From assembly GCA_016235815.1 (NCBI GenBank), contig JACRIM010000050.1, positions 1 through 64,000 on the forward strand: a stretch of 64,000 nt of DNA. Direction: 5' to 3'. Below the pieces are notes generated by a model that searched no databases, was not told the DNA's origin, and worked only from the letters and a program-made list of their open reading frames with translations. Both the position numbers and the translations under genes were made by a program. Origin of the DNA: Planctomycetota bacterium (GTDB lineage: Bacteria; Planctomycetota; Phycisphaerae; UBA1845; UTPLA1). Below, piece after piece: positions 7,554 through 16,944 of the stretch (position 1 is the stretch's first letter; the number at the start of each line of letters is the position of its first letter).

Positions 7554-9092
7554 TCACTTCGCGGTTCGGCTGGTCGGCATCGTCGTTACTTTTTGGGTGG
7601 TGGGGTTCATCGCGGAAGAGGCTCGTCTAATCGGCGTAACCGGTACCGGCTTGGCCGTCGGTCGGGTAGTCGGCGGCTGCGGGACAAAGTCGAGGTCGCT
7701 CGTCTTGCGACCGCTCTTCGTCGGCAACGTCGTGCCGGCGGGCTTGGTGGGGTTGGGACCGGGTTCAGGGCTTGAACCGCCCATGTTCGGCGACTTCTTG
7801 GTGTTGGCCGGCGCGGCACGCATCGTCGTCGGTTGCGATGTTGTGGCCGGTTGGCCCGGAACATGAATCGCCGGCTTGGCGCGGGCATCCTCCTTGGGCA
7901 TGGGCGGTGCGACCTTGCCGCCGACGATGACGGGCTTGGGCGTCGGCGTCTGGCTGACCGTGACCTTCAGATTCTGTGCGTTGCCCGTGGTGAGCTTCAT
8001 CGGCCCCATGGATTGTCCGTCGATTTCGGCGATGACGCCGACCTCGCGGCGAAGGCTGAATTGCACGAGCTCGCCGCGCGTCACATCGAAATCGACGTTG
8101 CCGGTGAAGGCGGTGCGGTCGAGCTTGAATTCGCGTGGCTTGGCCGGCGCGGTGGTCGGCTGGCCGGGCCGCGTGGTCGGAGCGGGCTGCATGACCTTGT
8201 CGGGCTGGAGTGAGACATCGCCGGAGATATCAATCGCGGCGACGTCGCGACCTTCCACACTGCGCAAACCGCGAAGCGCGCACTTCACGACCGTGGTGAC
8301 GATGCCGACGTTGCGTTGCACGTCGATGATTTTGTAGGACCAGACGCTCCCAACCGGCACCGGTTCGCGCGGCAAGAAAAGCGGACCCATGTCATCGAGA
8401 AGCTTTCGCATGTTTTCCTGGGTGAGCTGGCATTTCTCGGTGGTCTTCGTCGCCGCCCCCCGGCCCGCCTGTCCCCCCGCCACGGATGCAGCGCCGATGA
8501 GAAAGTTTGACGAAACGCCTTCGGAATCGATCTGGAACGTCACCGTCGAACCAGGAATAGACCCGAGCATATAGAGTGACGGCGGCGGGAAAAGGTGCTT
8601 GAGTGAATCGAAGACGGCCTCGTCTTTCATGCTCTTTTCGCGGGCTTCGTAGCGATCGCACTCCCACTTGACGGTGTGCTTGCCCAGCGCCGGCTGGGTG
8701 GTCGGCGGAAGAACGCGCTGGGTGATGAAGCGGCGTTCCTTGGTGCTGCTGGTGTAGGAAAGCAGCGGTTGGACGCCGCCGGTTTCACGGAATTCGTTTT
8801 CAATGGTGAGATAACGAACATCCCCGGGAGTCCACTTGTAGGCAAGCGTGACGGCCGGGCCTTCGCCGCGCGTGACGATGCTGGGCGGCGTCGTGGAGCT
8901 GGTCGCCGAGAGGGATGGCTGCATCACATTCGCTGCGGGCATGGAGGCGACAGGCTTCGCCGGAGTTGCGGCGGGTCGCGATTGACCGGAAACGCTCGGC
9001 GAATTGGTGCAGACGGCGGACCCAATGAGTGAAAAGAATATGGCACCAAGCATCGCAAGTCGTCGAGGATGCTCCGCCATGACGAGCCTCAT
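7554..9092 (-). CDS. exported protein of unknown function with Pro/Thr tail
   Basis: The 512-residue protein has an N-terminal signal peptide (LAMLGAIFFSLIGSAVC); ATG 9080 is an alternative start. A beta-rich globular part (about 80-350) begins VTLAYKWTPGDVRYLTIENEF, and the last 150 residues are low-complexity Pro/Thr/Lys (TTRPTAKPVPVTP type) and probably disordered. It resembles in outline exported planctomycete proteins that start with a VxLxYKFxxG strand, but I cannot name a family. It ends 21 bases from tatC (convergent) and follows rplU on the same strand by 37 bases, so it may be read from the rplU promoter. Confidence 0.65.
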   Translation of the reverse strand: MRLVMAEHPRRLAMLGAIFFSLIGSAVCTNSPSVSGQSRPAATPAKPVASMPAANVMQPSLSATSSTTPPSIVTRGEGPAVTLAYKWTPGDVRYLTIENEFRETGGVQPLLSYTSSTKERRFITQRVLPPTTQPALGKHTVKWECDRYEAREKSMKDEAVFDSLKHLFPPPSLYMLGSIPGSTVTFQIDSEGVSSNFLIGAASVAGGQAGRGAATKTTEKCQLTQENMRKLLDDMGPLFLPREPVPVGSVWSYKIIDVQRNVGIVTTVVKCALRGLRSVEGRDVAAIDISGDVSLQPDKVMQPAPTTRPGQPTTAPAKPREFKLDRTAFTGNVDFDVTRGELVQFSLRREVGVIAEIDGQSMGPMKLTTGNAQNLKVTVSQTPTPKPVIVGGKVAPPMPKEDARAKPAIHVPGQPATTSQPTTMRAAPANTKKSPNMGGSSPEPGPNPTKPAGTTLPTKSGRKTSDLDFVPQPPTTRPTAKPVPVTPIRRASSAMNPTTQKVTTMPTSRTAK

Positions 9093-9129
9093 GAGATGAT
9101 TGTTTCGGGGGACTGCGCCGAGGGATCGG

Positions 9130-9444
9130 TTAACCGTTGATCTTCTCGATGGAGACCTTGAGGAGGTTCTGCCGGTGACCCTTGTGTAGCTTGTAGCCCT
9201 TGCGGCGTTTGAACTTGACGATCTCCAGCTTCGGCCCGCGGATCTTGGTCATAAGCTTCGCCGAGACACTTGCGCCATCGACATAGGGAGCGCCGACCTT
9301 GCTGTCCTTGCCGTTGCCAAGCATGAGAACGCGGTCGAACTGAACGGAGGAGGCTCCGTCGGGCAAGTCACGGGTTTCGATATAGATCGTGTCGCCCTGC
9401 TCCACGCGGTACTGCTTTCCGCCATCTTCGACAATCGCGTACAT
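9130..9444 (-). CDS. rplU: 50S ribosomal protein L21
   Basis: The 104-residue product matches bacterial L21 in length and sequence: MYAIVEDGGKQYRVEQGD at the N-terminus, VGAPYV in the middle, and KFKRRKGYKLHKGHRQ near the C-terminus, the L21 signature. L21 binds 23S rRNA in the large subunit. SD AGGAG is 12 bases before ATG 9444. Unusually, rpmA (L27), which normally follows rplU, is not next to it; an exported unknown follows instead. Confidence 0.96.
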   Translation of the reverse strand: MYAIVEDGGKQYRVEQGDTIYIETRDLPDGASSVQFDRVLMLGNGKDSKVGAPYVDGASVSAKLMTKIRGPKLEIVKFKRRKGYKLHKGHRQNLLKVSIEKING

Positions 9445-9655
9445 GGGTCTGCGTCTCCTGCTTCGGTTGGTTTAGAGCCTGGAGAGTATCCCCGATTTAC
9501 GGCCGATTGGCAAGCCGAGGAAGTCGCTGGCGGTTACCACTCTAACATTTGGCCAATTAAGGCTTTATAACAAGTGCCTCGGACCCGCAACATACGCATC
9601 TCAACTCACAATACCTGATACGATAAATGGCAGAGCCACGATACGGAGAGAATCC

Positions 9656-11029
9656 ATGCGTCGAATCATTATCGCCGGGTTGTTTGGAACGATCGGTTTC
9701 TCAAGCAGCGTGCGAACGCTGAATGCGGAGGGCGTTGAAGGGAACTGGCCCGGGTTTCGCGGGACGATGGCCTCCGGCGTGGCCGACGGAGCGAAAATCC
9801 CGACGACATGGAACGTCCAGACCGGGGAAAACGTTCGATGGAAAACACCGATCCCAGGACTTGGTCTTTCAAGCCCGATCGTCTGGGGCGAACGCATCTT
9901 CATCACCACGGCGGTCTCAACGGACGAGAAGGGCGACAAGCTCAAGGTCGGTCTCTATGGTGACCCCAACCCCATCAACGAAAAGAAAACCAGCGAATGC
10001 ACCTGGCGAGTTCTTTGCCTCGACAAGAAGACCGGCAAAGTCCTCTGGGACAAGGAATCTTACAAGGGCATTCCGAAGATTCGACGGCACCCCAAAGCGA
10101 GCCATGCGAATAGCACGCCGGTGACGGATGGCCATCACGTCGTCGCGTTTTTCGGCTCGGAGGGGTTGTATTGCTACGACGTTGATGGAACGCTGCTGTG
10201 GAAAAAGGACCTCGGGACACTGGATGCCGGGGCGTACAACGACGTTGATTTACAATGGGAATTCGGCAGTTCGCCCACGATTCACGACGGCAAACTTGTG
10301 ATTCAGTGCGACGTGCAGGAGACGCCGTTTCTCGCCGTGCTGGACTTGAAGGACGGCAGCGAAATCTGGCGCATCGATCGCAACGATGTCTGCTCCTGGA
10401 GTACGCCGACCGTGCTGACGACCGGGGATCGCACACAAATCATCTGCAACGGCTATCACAACATTGCAGGGTATGACTTCAAAACGGGCGAACGTCTCTG
10501 GACGACCCGCGGCGGCGGCGATGTACCGGTCTGCACGCCCATCGTTTCGCATGGCCTCATCTTCATCACCAACGCTCATGGCCCGCTCGCGCCGATCTAC
10601 GCGATTGAACCGGCCGCGACGGGCAAGCTTCCGACGCCGTCCGCAGAGAGAACCAGCCGGTACATCGCGTGGTACGAAGCGCGCGGCGGCAACTACATGC
10701 AAACGCCGATCGTGGTCGGCGATTTCATCTACTTCTGCCGGGACAACGGCGTGCTCACCTGCTACAAGCCCGAGAGCGGCGAGAAGGTGTTTAGCGACCG
10801 GCTCGGCAAGGGAACGACCGGCTTCACGGCCTCGCCAGTCGCATCGGACGGGCGGATTTTCTACACAAGCGAAGAAGGGGATGTGTACGTCGTGAAGGCG
10901 GGACCGCAGTTTGAAGTCCTGGCGACCAATCCGATCGGCGAGTACTCAATGGCCACACCGGCTATTTCGGACGGAACACTCTTAATACGGGGGCAAAAAC
11001 ACCTGTTTGCGATCGGTGCGTCCCGCTGA
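9656..11029 (+). CDS. PQQ-like beta-propeller exported protein
   Basis: The 457-residue protein has a signal peptide ([18 protein letters not shown]) and SD GGAGAG before ATG 9656. The body is built from PQQ-like propeller blades with repeated W and G positions: [103 protein letters not shown]. This is the BamB/PQQ-repeat class abundant in planctomycetes. There is no sign of a quinoprotein dehydrogenase active site, so a binding or scaffolding role is more likely than catalysis. It is transcribed divergently from rplU. Confidence 0.88.
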   Translation: MRRIIIAGLFGTIGFSSSVRTLNAEGVEGNWPGFRGTMASGVADGAKIPTTWNVQTGENVRWKTPIPGLGLSSPIVWGERIFITTAVSTDEKGDKLKVGLYGDPNPINEKKTSECTWRVLCLDKKTGKVLWDKESYKGIPKIRRHPKASHANSTPVTDGHHVVAFFGSEGLYCYDVDGTLLWKKDLGTLDAGAYNDVDLQWEFGSSPTIHDGKLVIQCDVQETPFLAVLDLKDGSEIWRIDRNDVCSWSTPTVLTTGDRTQIICNGYHNIAGYDFKTGERLWTTRGGGDVPVCTPIVSHGLIFITNAHGPLAPIYAIEPAATGKLPTPSAERTSRYIAWYEARGGNYMQTPIVVGDFIYFCRDNGVLTCYKPESGEKVFSDRLGKGTTGFTASPVASDGRIFYTSEEGDVYVVKAGPQFEVLATNPIGEYSMATPAISDGTLLIRGQKHLFAIGASR

Positions 11030-11204
11030 ATACGATCCTCATTTTTTTTTCAACACCCCTGTTACTACCACTTGAAATTCCAAAGCTGTTCTTATTAAGC
11101 TACGGAATGGTAAAACGCCTCCGTTTCGCCGAATCGCCGTAACGGGGGGCCGTCGGCCCTTCGCGGCTTTTTCATGTCTACGCGTTTTCCAACTGGAGTC
11201 TCGC

Positions 11205-12674
11205 ATGACTACTCACGCGCGAAATGCACATCATCACCTCGTCCCCCGGGCCACTCTATTGGCGACGTGCTTTTTCACATCACTCGCGAGCGCTCAAAAC
11301 TGTAATACGGCCGGTTGGTGTCTAAAGGGCGACATGGACCAGAATCGCAAGGTGCAACTGGCCGATGTGCCGGGTTTCGTCAATGCCATTATCACGGACA
11401 CCGGCAATGCGACGCTTCGCTGCCTCGCGGACACTGACCTGGACACTAACCTGAACGGCAAGGACATTCGTAATTTCGTTCGCGCCGTGTTAAGCCCCGA
11501 TGCGGACATGGATGACATCCCGGATGTTTGGGAGACGAACAATGGAACGGTGACCAGTGCAATCTCAACCGGCACCAATCCGGCCAATGCGGATACCGAC
11601 GGCGACTCTATCAAGGACGGCGATGAGCTTTTCTGCACGCCGCCGTCGGTCGGAGGAGGCGGACTCAATCTCCGCGCGCTCGGAGGCTCTCCGGTTCGAA
11701 AGAACCTTTTCGTGGAAATCGACTGGTTCGATGAAAACTCAGAGGGCGGGGCCCACAGTCATGCCCCGAGCGCTGCCGCGGTGACAAACGTCGTGACGGC
11801 GTTTGCAAACTCACCGGTTACAAATCCGTATGCCGCAGCCAACGGCATTACCATGATCGTTGACTACGGCCAGGGCGGCCTCTTTACGGGCGGCAATCTT
11901 ATCGGCGGCGGCGATACGGTCGTGACCTTCGACGCCGAATTCAACACGTACAAAGGTGCCAACTTCGCGAACAATCGCAATGACTACTTCCACTACGTCA
12001 TCTCGTGCCATCGCTACAACACGGGAACGAATCCCAGCTCGGGCATCGCCGAGATCAACGGCGACGATTTGATCGTATCGCTCTACACCTTCCATAATAC
12101 CTATAACTTTTCCGTCACTTTCATGCACGAATTGGGCCATAACCTGAATCTCCTGCACGGTGGCAATGAGAACCGGAACTTCAAGCCCAACTACAACTCC
12201 ATCATGAACTACCGATTCCAGTTCCCCGGCATCGACGGCGCCTGCGCGGCCGGCGGCGCGGCCGGCGATTCCTGTGGAGACATGATCTTGAACTACTCGA
12301 CGGGCACTCGAATAGCGCTCGATGAAACCGCGCTGAACGAAAACCGGGGGGTTTGCGGCGCCGCAGGACCAGCGATTGACTGGGACGGCGTCGGCGGCAT
12401 CACCAACCCCGTGATGAGAAACATCAATTGCTACTGCACCACGACCGCGGCTTGCGGCACGGCCATGGCCGCGTGCCCGGCGGCCGACGGCGGCGACAGT
12501 GTCTGCGACACCTACAACGACTACAACGACTGGGGAAACATCAGCTTCGCGGGATTGGCGGAGGCCGACCTTCCCACGTTCGTTCACCCGACGATCACAT
12601 GCCAGGAAATTCCCAAGGAGTATCAGAACAGATTCGATGATGAGCCGTCGCAATTCTGGGTACTCCCTGACTAA
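11205..12674 (+). CDS. secreted metzincin-like zinc protease with dockerin-like domain
   Basis: The 489-residue protein has a signal peptide ending SLASA. Residues about 40-105 form a dockerin-like pair of EF-hand loops (DMDQNRKVQLADVPGFV, DTDLDTNLNGKDIRNFV). A calcium-type DADMDDIPD / DTDGDSIKDGDE segment follows. The protease motif is HELGHNLNLLH (His308, Glu309, His312, His318), with a downstream Met-turn SIMNYRF (Met334), as in metzincins. The Gly usual at the eighth position is Asn here. The region 11030-11204 before it has no gene, only a T-run at 11043-11050 and a GC-rich inverted repeat near 11140-11165. It is probably secreted and calcium-stabilised; the substrate is unknown. Confidence 0.8.
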   Translation: MTTHARNAHHHLVPRATLLATCFFTSLASAQNCNTAGWCLKGDMDQNRKVQLADVPGFVNAIITDTGNATLRCLADTDLDTNLNGKDIRNFVRAVLSPDADMDDIPDVWETNNGTVTSAISTGTNPANADTDGDSIKDGDELFCTPPSVGGGGLNLRALGGSPVRKNLFVEIDWFDENSEGGAHSHAPSAAAVTNVVTAFANSPVTNPYAAANGITMIVDYGQGGLFTGGNLIGGGDTVVTFDAEFNTYKGANFANNRNDYFHYVISCHRYNTGTNPSSGIAEINGDDLIVSLYTFHNTYNFSVTFMHELGHNLNLLHGGNENRNFKPNYNSIMNYRFQFPGIDGACAAGGAAGDSCGDMILNYSTGTRIALDETALNENRGVCGAAGPAIDWDGVGGITNPVMRNINCYCTTTAACGTAMAACPAADGGDSVCDTYNDYNDWGNISFAGLAEADLPTFVHPTITCQEIPKEYQNRFDDEPSQFWVLPD

Positions 12675-12698
12675 CGCCGATGGCCGGCTGCTGCGGCG

Positions 12699-14486
12699 CT
12701 ACGGTGCCCGGCAGAGATCCAAAAGCCGCGTTGCGTCGGCATGGCCGGGTTCCAGTTCAAGCACGCGGCGCAGGTGCGGCTCCGCTTCGGTTGCGCGCTT
12801 CGCCTCCACCAGTGCAGCGCCAAGATTGAATAGAACATCGGCGCGCTCCGGCAGTAGCTCGGCCGCCCGTTTGAAGTGTCGGATGGAATCGTCGAATCGC
12901 CCCAGTTGATGCATCGCAATCGCCGCGTTGTTGTGGGCCTCTCCATAGTCCGGCGCTAGGGTGATTGCCCTCTCATAGGCATTGCAGGCGGGTGTCCAGT
13001 CGCCCTTTCGCGCCAGCGTCAAACCAAGGTTGTAATGAGCCTCCGCATTTCGAGGATCGAGCCGAATCGCCCTTCGCAACGACGCTTCCGACAAATCCAA
13101 TCGACCTGTGCGGGCTTGAAGGGTACCGAGGTTGTTCCACGCGCGCGCGTTGTCCGGTCGCTTCCGCGCAACATCGGTCCACAAGGCTTCGGCGGAGTGA
13201 TAGACTCGATTGCGCTGGATCGTGGCCAGGCCGAGCACTGCCGAAAGCACAAAAAACAGGGTGAAATATACCTTCCATCGTGCGGCTGGATTCTGTGATC
13301 TTGCTCGACTTGCGACGTGCGCCGCGAACACAACCAAGAGCACGATCGGCGATACCAGGGGCAGATACATTCGATGTTCCGCCGCGGCGTCGCGTATGGG
13401 AATTATGCTCGATGTCGGGCTTAGCAGCAGAAAAAAGAACGCCGACACGAATCCGATGGACGGGTTACGCACCCAGGTAACGACCACCAGCACCAATAGT
13501 GAGAACACAATCAGCGCGGACCCCATCGCCTCCTTGAGTGTCGTGACAACTGGCCATGCATAATCAAAGCAAAGCGACGATGGCCAGACCGCCAGCCAAA
13601 GGTAATGAAGAACTACGCCCGTCTGCGTCAGCGCATAGTGCCACGGAGAAATGTCGTTTAGTCCAAAGCCGACGCGTGTTGCGGCGGATGCTGACGGATA
13701 CAAACCCTGAATGACGCCGCCGACCCAGAGAATGCTCCACGCCGACATCATTCCGACATACACCAACCAGCGCCGACGCAACAGTGCACCGAGCGAAGTT
13801 GCAAAAAAAGTACGCTCATAAAGTAGTGCGGCAAACGGCGCAACGACCATGACCGCCTTGCATCCCATTCCCACGAAACATAATGCGACGGTTAGCATCG
13901 ACCACGCGATGGATGCGACGTGCCGCCGTGACCCATCATGCGCGGTCCGCGCAATGCAATAGAACACCGCGAGTAAGCAAAGGCCCATCATGCTCTCGCC
14001 GCGTTGAATAATGTAGGTAACACTCTGGGTCTGGAGCGGGTGAAGCGCCCAAAGCAGCGCGACGGGCAACGCAACGGAATCAGCTCGCGCCCTCCACGCT
14101 TTCAATCGCATCGATAGCAACAGCGTCCGACGCATAACCCCGAAAAGGCAGAGCGCGGCGGCCGAATGAATCGCAACGTTAACGGCGTGGTACCCCCCGG
14201 GATCAAGGCCTCCCAACCAATAGTTGATTGCCAGCGACCAACTCACAACGGGCCGGGAACTGCCCGCCATGGAAACCCACGGGGGCCAAACCGTGCGAAT
14301 TCGGGAGTTGTTTACAATGTGCTGGATGTCATCGAATACGAAAACGCCGGACCCGGAATTCCAATAGCTGGCCACACAGGCGGCAATTATGGCAAACGCA
14401 GCAACCTGACCCTGAATCCGCGATATCAGGCTTGAAAAGGCCGACATTCTCGGGCGTTCCAAACTGGTATTCGTCACGTTATTCAT
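12699..14486 (-). CDS. polytopic membrane protein with C-terminal TPR repeats
   Basis: 595 residues. The N-terminal 420 residues carry about 10-12 membrane helices. The start contains FVFDDIQHIVNNSRI, an acidic loop after TM1 like that of GT-C mannosyltransferases of the TMTC/PMT type, followed by LFGVMRRTLLL and LLWALHPLQTQSVTYIIQRGE. The C-terminal 150 residues are tetratricopeptide repeats (ARAWNNLGTLQARTGRLDLSEASLRRAIRLDP, AEAHYNLGLTLARKGDW and so on). This architecture suggests a membrane glycosyltransferase acting on proteins, but the donor and acceptor cannot be told. A paralogue with the same layout is at 30303-31997. The gene converges on the protease gene. Confidence 0.8.
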   Translation of the reverse strand: MNNVTNTSLERPRMSAFSSLISRIQGQVAAFAIIAACVASYWNSGSGVFVFDDIQHIVNNSRIRTVWPPWVSMAGSSRPVVSWSLAINYWLGGLDPGGYHAVNVAIHSAAALCLFGVMRRTLLLSMRLKAWRARADSVALPVALLWALHPLQTQSVTYIIQRGESMMGLCLLAVFYCIARTAHDGSRRHVASIAWSMLTVALCFVGMGCKAVMVVAPFAALLYERTFFATSLGALLRRRWLVYVGMMSAWSILWVGGVIQGLYPSASAATRVGFGLNDISPWHYALTQTGVVLHYLWLAVWPSSLCFDYAWPVVTTLKEAMGSALIVFSLLVLVVVTWVRNPSIGFVSAFFFLLLSPTSSIIPIRDAAAEHRMYLPLVSPIVLLVVFAAHVASRARSQNPAARWKVYFTLFFVLSAVLGLATIQRNRVYHSAEALWTDVARKRPDNARAWNNLGTLQARTGRLDLSEASLRRAIRLDPRNAEAHYNLGLTLARKGDWTPACNAYERAITLAPDYGEAHNNAAIAMHQLGRFDDSIRHFKRAAELLPERADVLFNLGAALVEAKRATEAEPHLRRVLELEPGHADATRLLDLCRAP

Positions 14487-14604
14487 AATACTCGCCCACA
14501 GGGACTAATGAACCCGAGCCAGCCAGTGTCCGAGTTGACAGCCGTTTCACCCACCCTCTAGACTGCCCTTCCCGCGGAAACGCCAGCGTGAAAATCCCCG
14601 GGAG

Positions 14605-14632
14605 AGCAGCGGAGATTCCGCCGCTTTTTTTT
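14605..14632 (+). terminator. intrinsic terminator shape upstream of atpZ
   Basis: AGC-A-GCGGA, loop GAT, then TCCGC-C-GCT give a nine-pair stem with one mismatch, followed by a run of eight T on the plus strand (14625-14632). No plus-strand gene ends nearby (the upstream neighbour is divergent), so it is either an attenuator in the atp leader or a stop for antisense transcription. Confidence 0.6.
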
Positions 14633-14666
14633 GACCGACTTTGTTCTTTTTATCACAAAGTCTGAC

Positions 14667-14909
14667 ATGGAGGATCCCCACCGCCCTTCGGATCGTCGTG
14701 ACGAGGCTCGATTGTTCGCCCTCGGGATGCGATATGCGGGCGTTGCCTCCCAGTTTGGAATCACGCTGGCGGTGTTGGCGTACCTCGGGAATCGGTTGGA
14801 CGAGTCACGCGGCTGGTCGCCGTGGGGTGTGTTGGTCGGGATCGGATTGGGTATGTCGATCGGCATCTGGTCGATGCTGCGACAACTGAAAAAAATGGGC
14901 GGTCAGTAA
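14667..14909 (+). CDS. atpZ: AtpZ/AtpI-type ATP synthase accessory protein
   Basis: The 80-residue membrane protein from ATG 14667 has two hydrophobic helices and the pattern GMRYAGVASQFGITLAVLAYLGNRLD...WSPWGVLVGIGLGMSIGIWSMLRQLKK, typical of the small AtpZ protein (F0F1-ATPase gene 1) encoded first in many atp operons. It is thought to help assemble the c-ring or move Mg2+. A longer frame from TTG 14631 exists, but it would start inside the T-run of the hairpin. It is 18 bases before atpI. Confidence 0.82.
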   Translation: MEDPHRPSDRRDEARLFALGMRYAGVASQFGITLAVLAYLGNRLDESRGWSPWGVLVGIGLGMSIGIWSMLRQLKKMGGQ

Positions 14910-14927
14910 CGCCGGATTTCCTCATTC

Positions 14928-15344
14928 ATGAAGATCAGCCTCGCATGTTTCATCTCGCTCGCCCTCGCCACGGTGTTGTTGGTGGCAATTGGGCAATCTC
15001 CGACGGAGGCGCGGTGGGGCGCGGAAGGTGTTTCGAGCTTACGCGCAGTCGCGGCGATTTGCTTGTCGGCGGCCGTCGCGGGATTGTTGCCGCTCGCGGT
15101 GGTGGCGACAAAGTGGCCGTCGTACGTGGGGCAGGCGGCGTTGTGCGGGACGGCGATTCGGTTGATGCTGACGATGGCGGTCGGCGCGGCGTATCAAACG
15201 CTGGCCAAGCCGCATTTGCCTTCGTTTTTGTTTTGGGCCGTGGTGATTTACTGCGTGTTACTGGCGATTGAGACGGGATTTGGCGTGTATCTGACTCGCT
15301 GCTCGTTTCCGGTTGTTTCGACTAAGCGTGAGGTACCGGCGTGA
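14928..15344 (+). CDS. atpI: ATP synthase subunit I-like membrane protein
   Basis: The 138-residue protein has four predicted membrane helices (MKISLACFISLALATVLLVAIG, ...AAVAGLLPLAVVATKW, GTAIRLMLTMAVGAAYQTL, FWAVVIYCVLLAIETGFGVYL). The position between atpZ and atpB and the AAL.GTAIRLMLTM segment fit the AtpI family, whose members are poorly conserved and assist c-ring assembly in other bacteria. The stop codon overlaps the GTG start of atpB (GTGA), indicating translational coupling. Confidence 0.75.
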   Translation: MKISLACFISLALATVLLVAIGQSPTEARWGAEGVSSLRAVAAICLSAAVAGLLPLAVVATKWPSYVGQAALCGTAIRLMLTMAVGAAYQTLAKPHLPSFLFWAVVIYCVLLAIETGFGVYLTRCSFPVVSTKREVPA

Positions 15345-16432
15345 TCTCGATGATTCTGGCAAGCCATGACCCGGTGGACCACGTATTGCCGCATCGCTTC
15401 GGCGACGTGATCAAGCATTGGAATATTGATTACAAGGCTCCACTCAACATCTTTTCCATTTCGCCGCACGACACCTACTTCACGAATCACATGCTGATGA
15501 CGCTTGTCGCAGCGCTTGTATGCCTGATGATCTTTCCGATCATCGGGCGCAAATACGCGGCAATGATCGAGGGTGGACCGGATCGCGTGGTGCCGAGTGG
15601 ATTCTCAAATCTGCTTGAGGCGATGATGCAGTTCGTTCGGAATGACGTGGCGCGACCGGTGCTTGGAGACCGAGCCGATCGTTTCATGCCCTTTCTCTGG
15701 ACCGTTTTCTTTTACATTCTCATCTGCAATTTGCTGGGCATGATTCCGCTGGACTCCATCGTCTATTTGGCCAGCGGCCAGAAGCTGCAGCACGTCGGCG
15801 GGACGGCCACCGGCAACATCATGATCACGGCGGGACTGGCATTCTGCTCCTTTGTGATGATTCACCTGTCAGGCGTCATCGAAGTCTACCGCGGTTTGGT
15901 TTCCGGCACGTACGGCCATCATCACCATGAGGAACATGGGGACGATCACGGGCATGAAGACCATGGCCACGCCGGACATGGGCACGAGCACGGGCATCAT
16001 TATCCGCACGGTAAGCCGGCGGCGACGGCGGCGGTCATGGCGCCGGCGCTGTATCTATGGAACTTCGCACCGCATGTCTTCATGCCGAAAACGTTTGACA
16101 ATCCGATGTCATACGTGCTGGTGATTGCTGATTTGATCATGTGGGGCATTCTCCTGGTACTGGATGCGATCGGTGCCATTATCAAGCCGTTCGCTCTTTC
16201 CATTCGACTTTTTGCAAACATGGTCGCCGGGCACGTGGTGCTCGGCTCTATTCTGGCGTTGATTTTTATGTTCAAAGGATCGGTTGCGGCGAACTACGGG
16301 CTGGGCGTCGTTGCCTCGCTCGGCGCGGCAGCTCTGAGTTGCCTTGAATTGTTCGTCTGCTTCCTTCAGGCGTATGTGTTCACCTTCCTGACGACGCTCT
16401 TCATTGGGGCGTCGGTCGCGCCGGAGCATTAG
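15341..16432 (+). CDS. atpB: ATP synthase F0 subunit a with His-rich insert
   Basis: Subunit a forms the proton half-channels next to the c-ring. The protein is 363 residues (ATG 15350 is an alternative start to GTG 15341). Core signatures are present: NLLGMIPLDS in TM2, and SIRLFANMVAGHVVLG with the essential Arg, then LELFVCFLQAYVFTFLTTLFIG. Residues about 192-224 are an inserted loop with 15 His in 33 residues (GHHHHEEHGDDHGHEDHGH then a similar run), between helices where family members have a short loop. It might bind metal. It overlaps atpI by 4 bases and is followed by a 149-base gap before atpE. Confidence 0.96.
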   Translation: MISMILASHDPVDHVLPHRFGDVIKHWNIDYKAPLNIFSISPHDTYFTNHMLMTLVAALVCLMIFPIIGRKYAAMIEGGPDRVVPSGFSNLLEAMMQFVRNDVARPVLGDRADRFMPFLWTVFFYILICNLLGMIPLDSIVYLASGQKLQHVGGTATGNIMITAGLAFCSFVMIHLSGVIEVYRGLVSGTYGHHHHEEHGDDHGHEDHGHAGHGHEHGHHYPHGKPAATAAVMAPALYLWNFAPHVFMPKTFDNPMSYVLVIADLIMWGILLVLDAIGAIIKPFALSIRLFANMVAGHVVLGSILALIFMFKGSVAANYGLGVVASLGAAALSCLELFVCFLQAYVFTFLTTLFIGASVAPEH

Positions 16433-16581
16433 CAGTCATCCGAATCACATCGCTCCGCCCCGGGCGTCGAGCGAGACACAGACTGAGGTTGGGGCAGCCG
16501 ACGCCTTGGCCATTATTTTCACTGTCGGCGACGGTTGGTTGGCGATCCGCAAAACCGCCAAGCATGACAGGAGTTTGAAAC

Positions 16582-16845
16582 ATGATGGATATTCTTGCAC
16601 AGGGCACCCAGTTGATGGGTGAAAAGGGCCTTGTGGCCCTCGGCGCCGGCATCGGCGCGGGCTTGGTCACGCTCGGCGCGGCCAAGGGCATCGGACACCT
16701 TGCCGGCGAAGCGGTCAGTGGCATGGCCCGTCAGCCAGAGGCAGGCGGCAGGATTTTCACGTCGTTGATCATCGCAGCGGCGCTGATCGAGGGCTTTACC
16801 TTTTTCGCGTTGGTCATTTGCAACGGTATTGCCGGCAAGCTGTAA
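16582..16845 (+). CDS. atpE: ATP synthase F0 subunit c
   Basis: The 87-residue two-helix proteolipid has a Gly/Ala-rich first helix (GLVALGAGIGAGLVTLGAA), the polar loop RQPEAGG (residues 50-56), and a second helix with the ion-carrying Glu70 in IAAALIEGFTFFALVI. The Gln and Ser/Thr ligands of Na+-type c-subunits are absent (Glu70 is followed by Gly), so I infer that the enzyme is proton-coupled. The preceding 149 bases (16433-16581) hold no gene I can support. Confidence 0.95.
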   Translation: MMDILAQGTQLMGEKGLVALGAGIGAGLVTLGAAKGIGHLAGEAVSGMARQPEAGGRIFTSLIIAAALIEGFTFFALVICNGIAGKL

Positions 16846-16944
16846 AGCGGCTGGTGTCGTCGATCGCGGCGCACATTCGATCATGGATGTGCGCCGCGAA
16901 CGTACTCTTGTCAGTGTTGAATGTGAACCCTCGGATCGGGGCGT

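Noticed and set aside
11030-11204. c-di-GMP riboswitch before the metzincin-like gene
   Set aside because: There are GC-rich stems and a GGTAAAACGCC-like string, but the conserved GEMM core could not be aligned convincingly.
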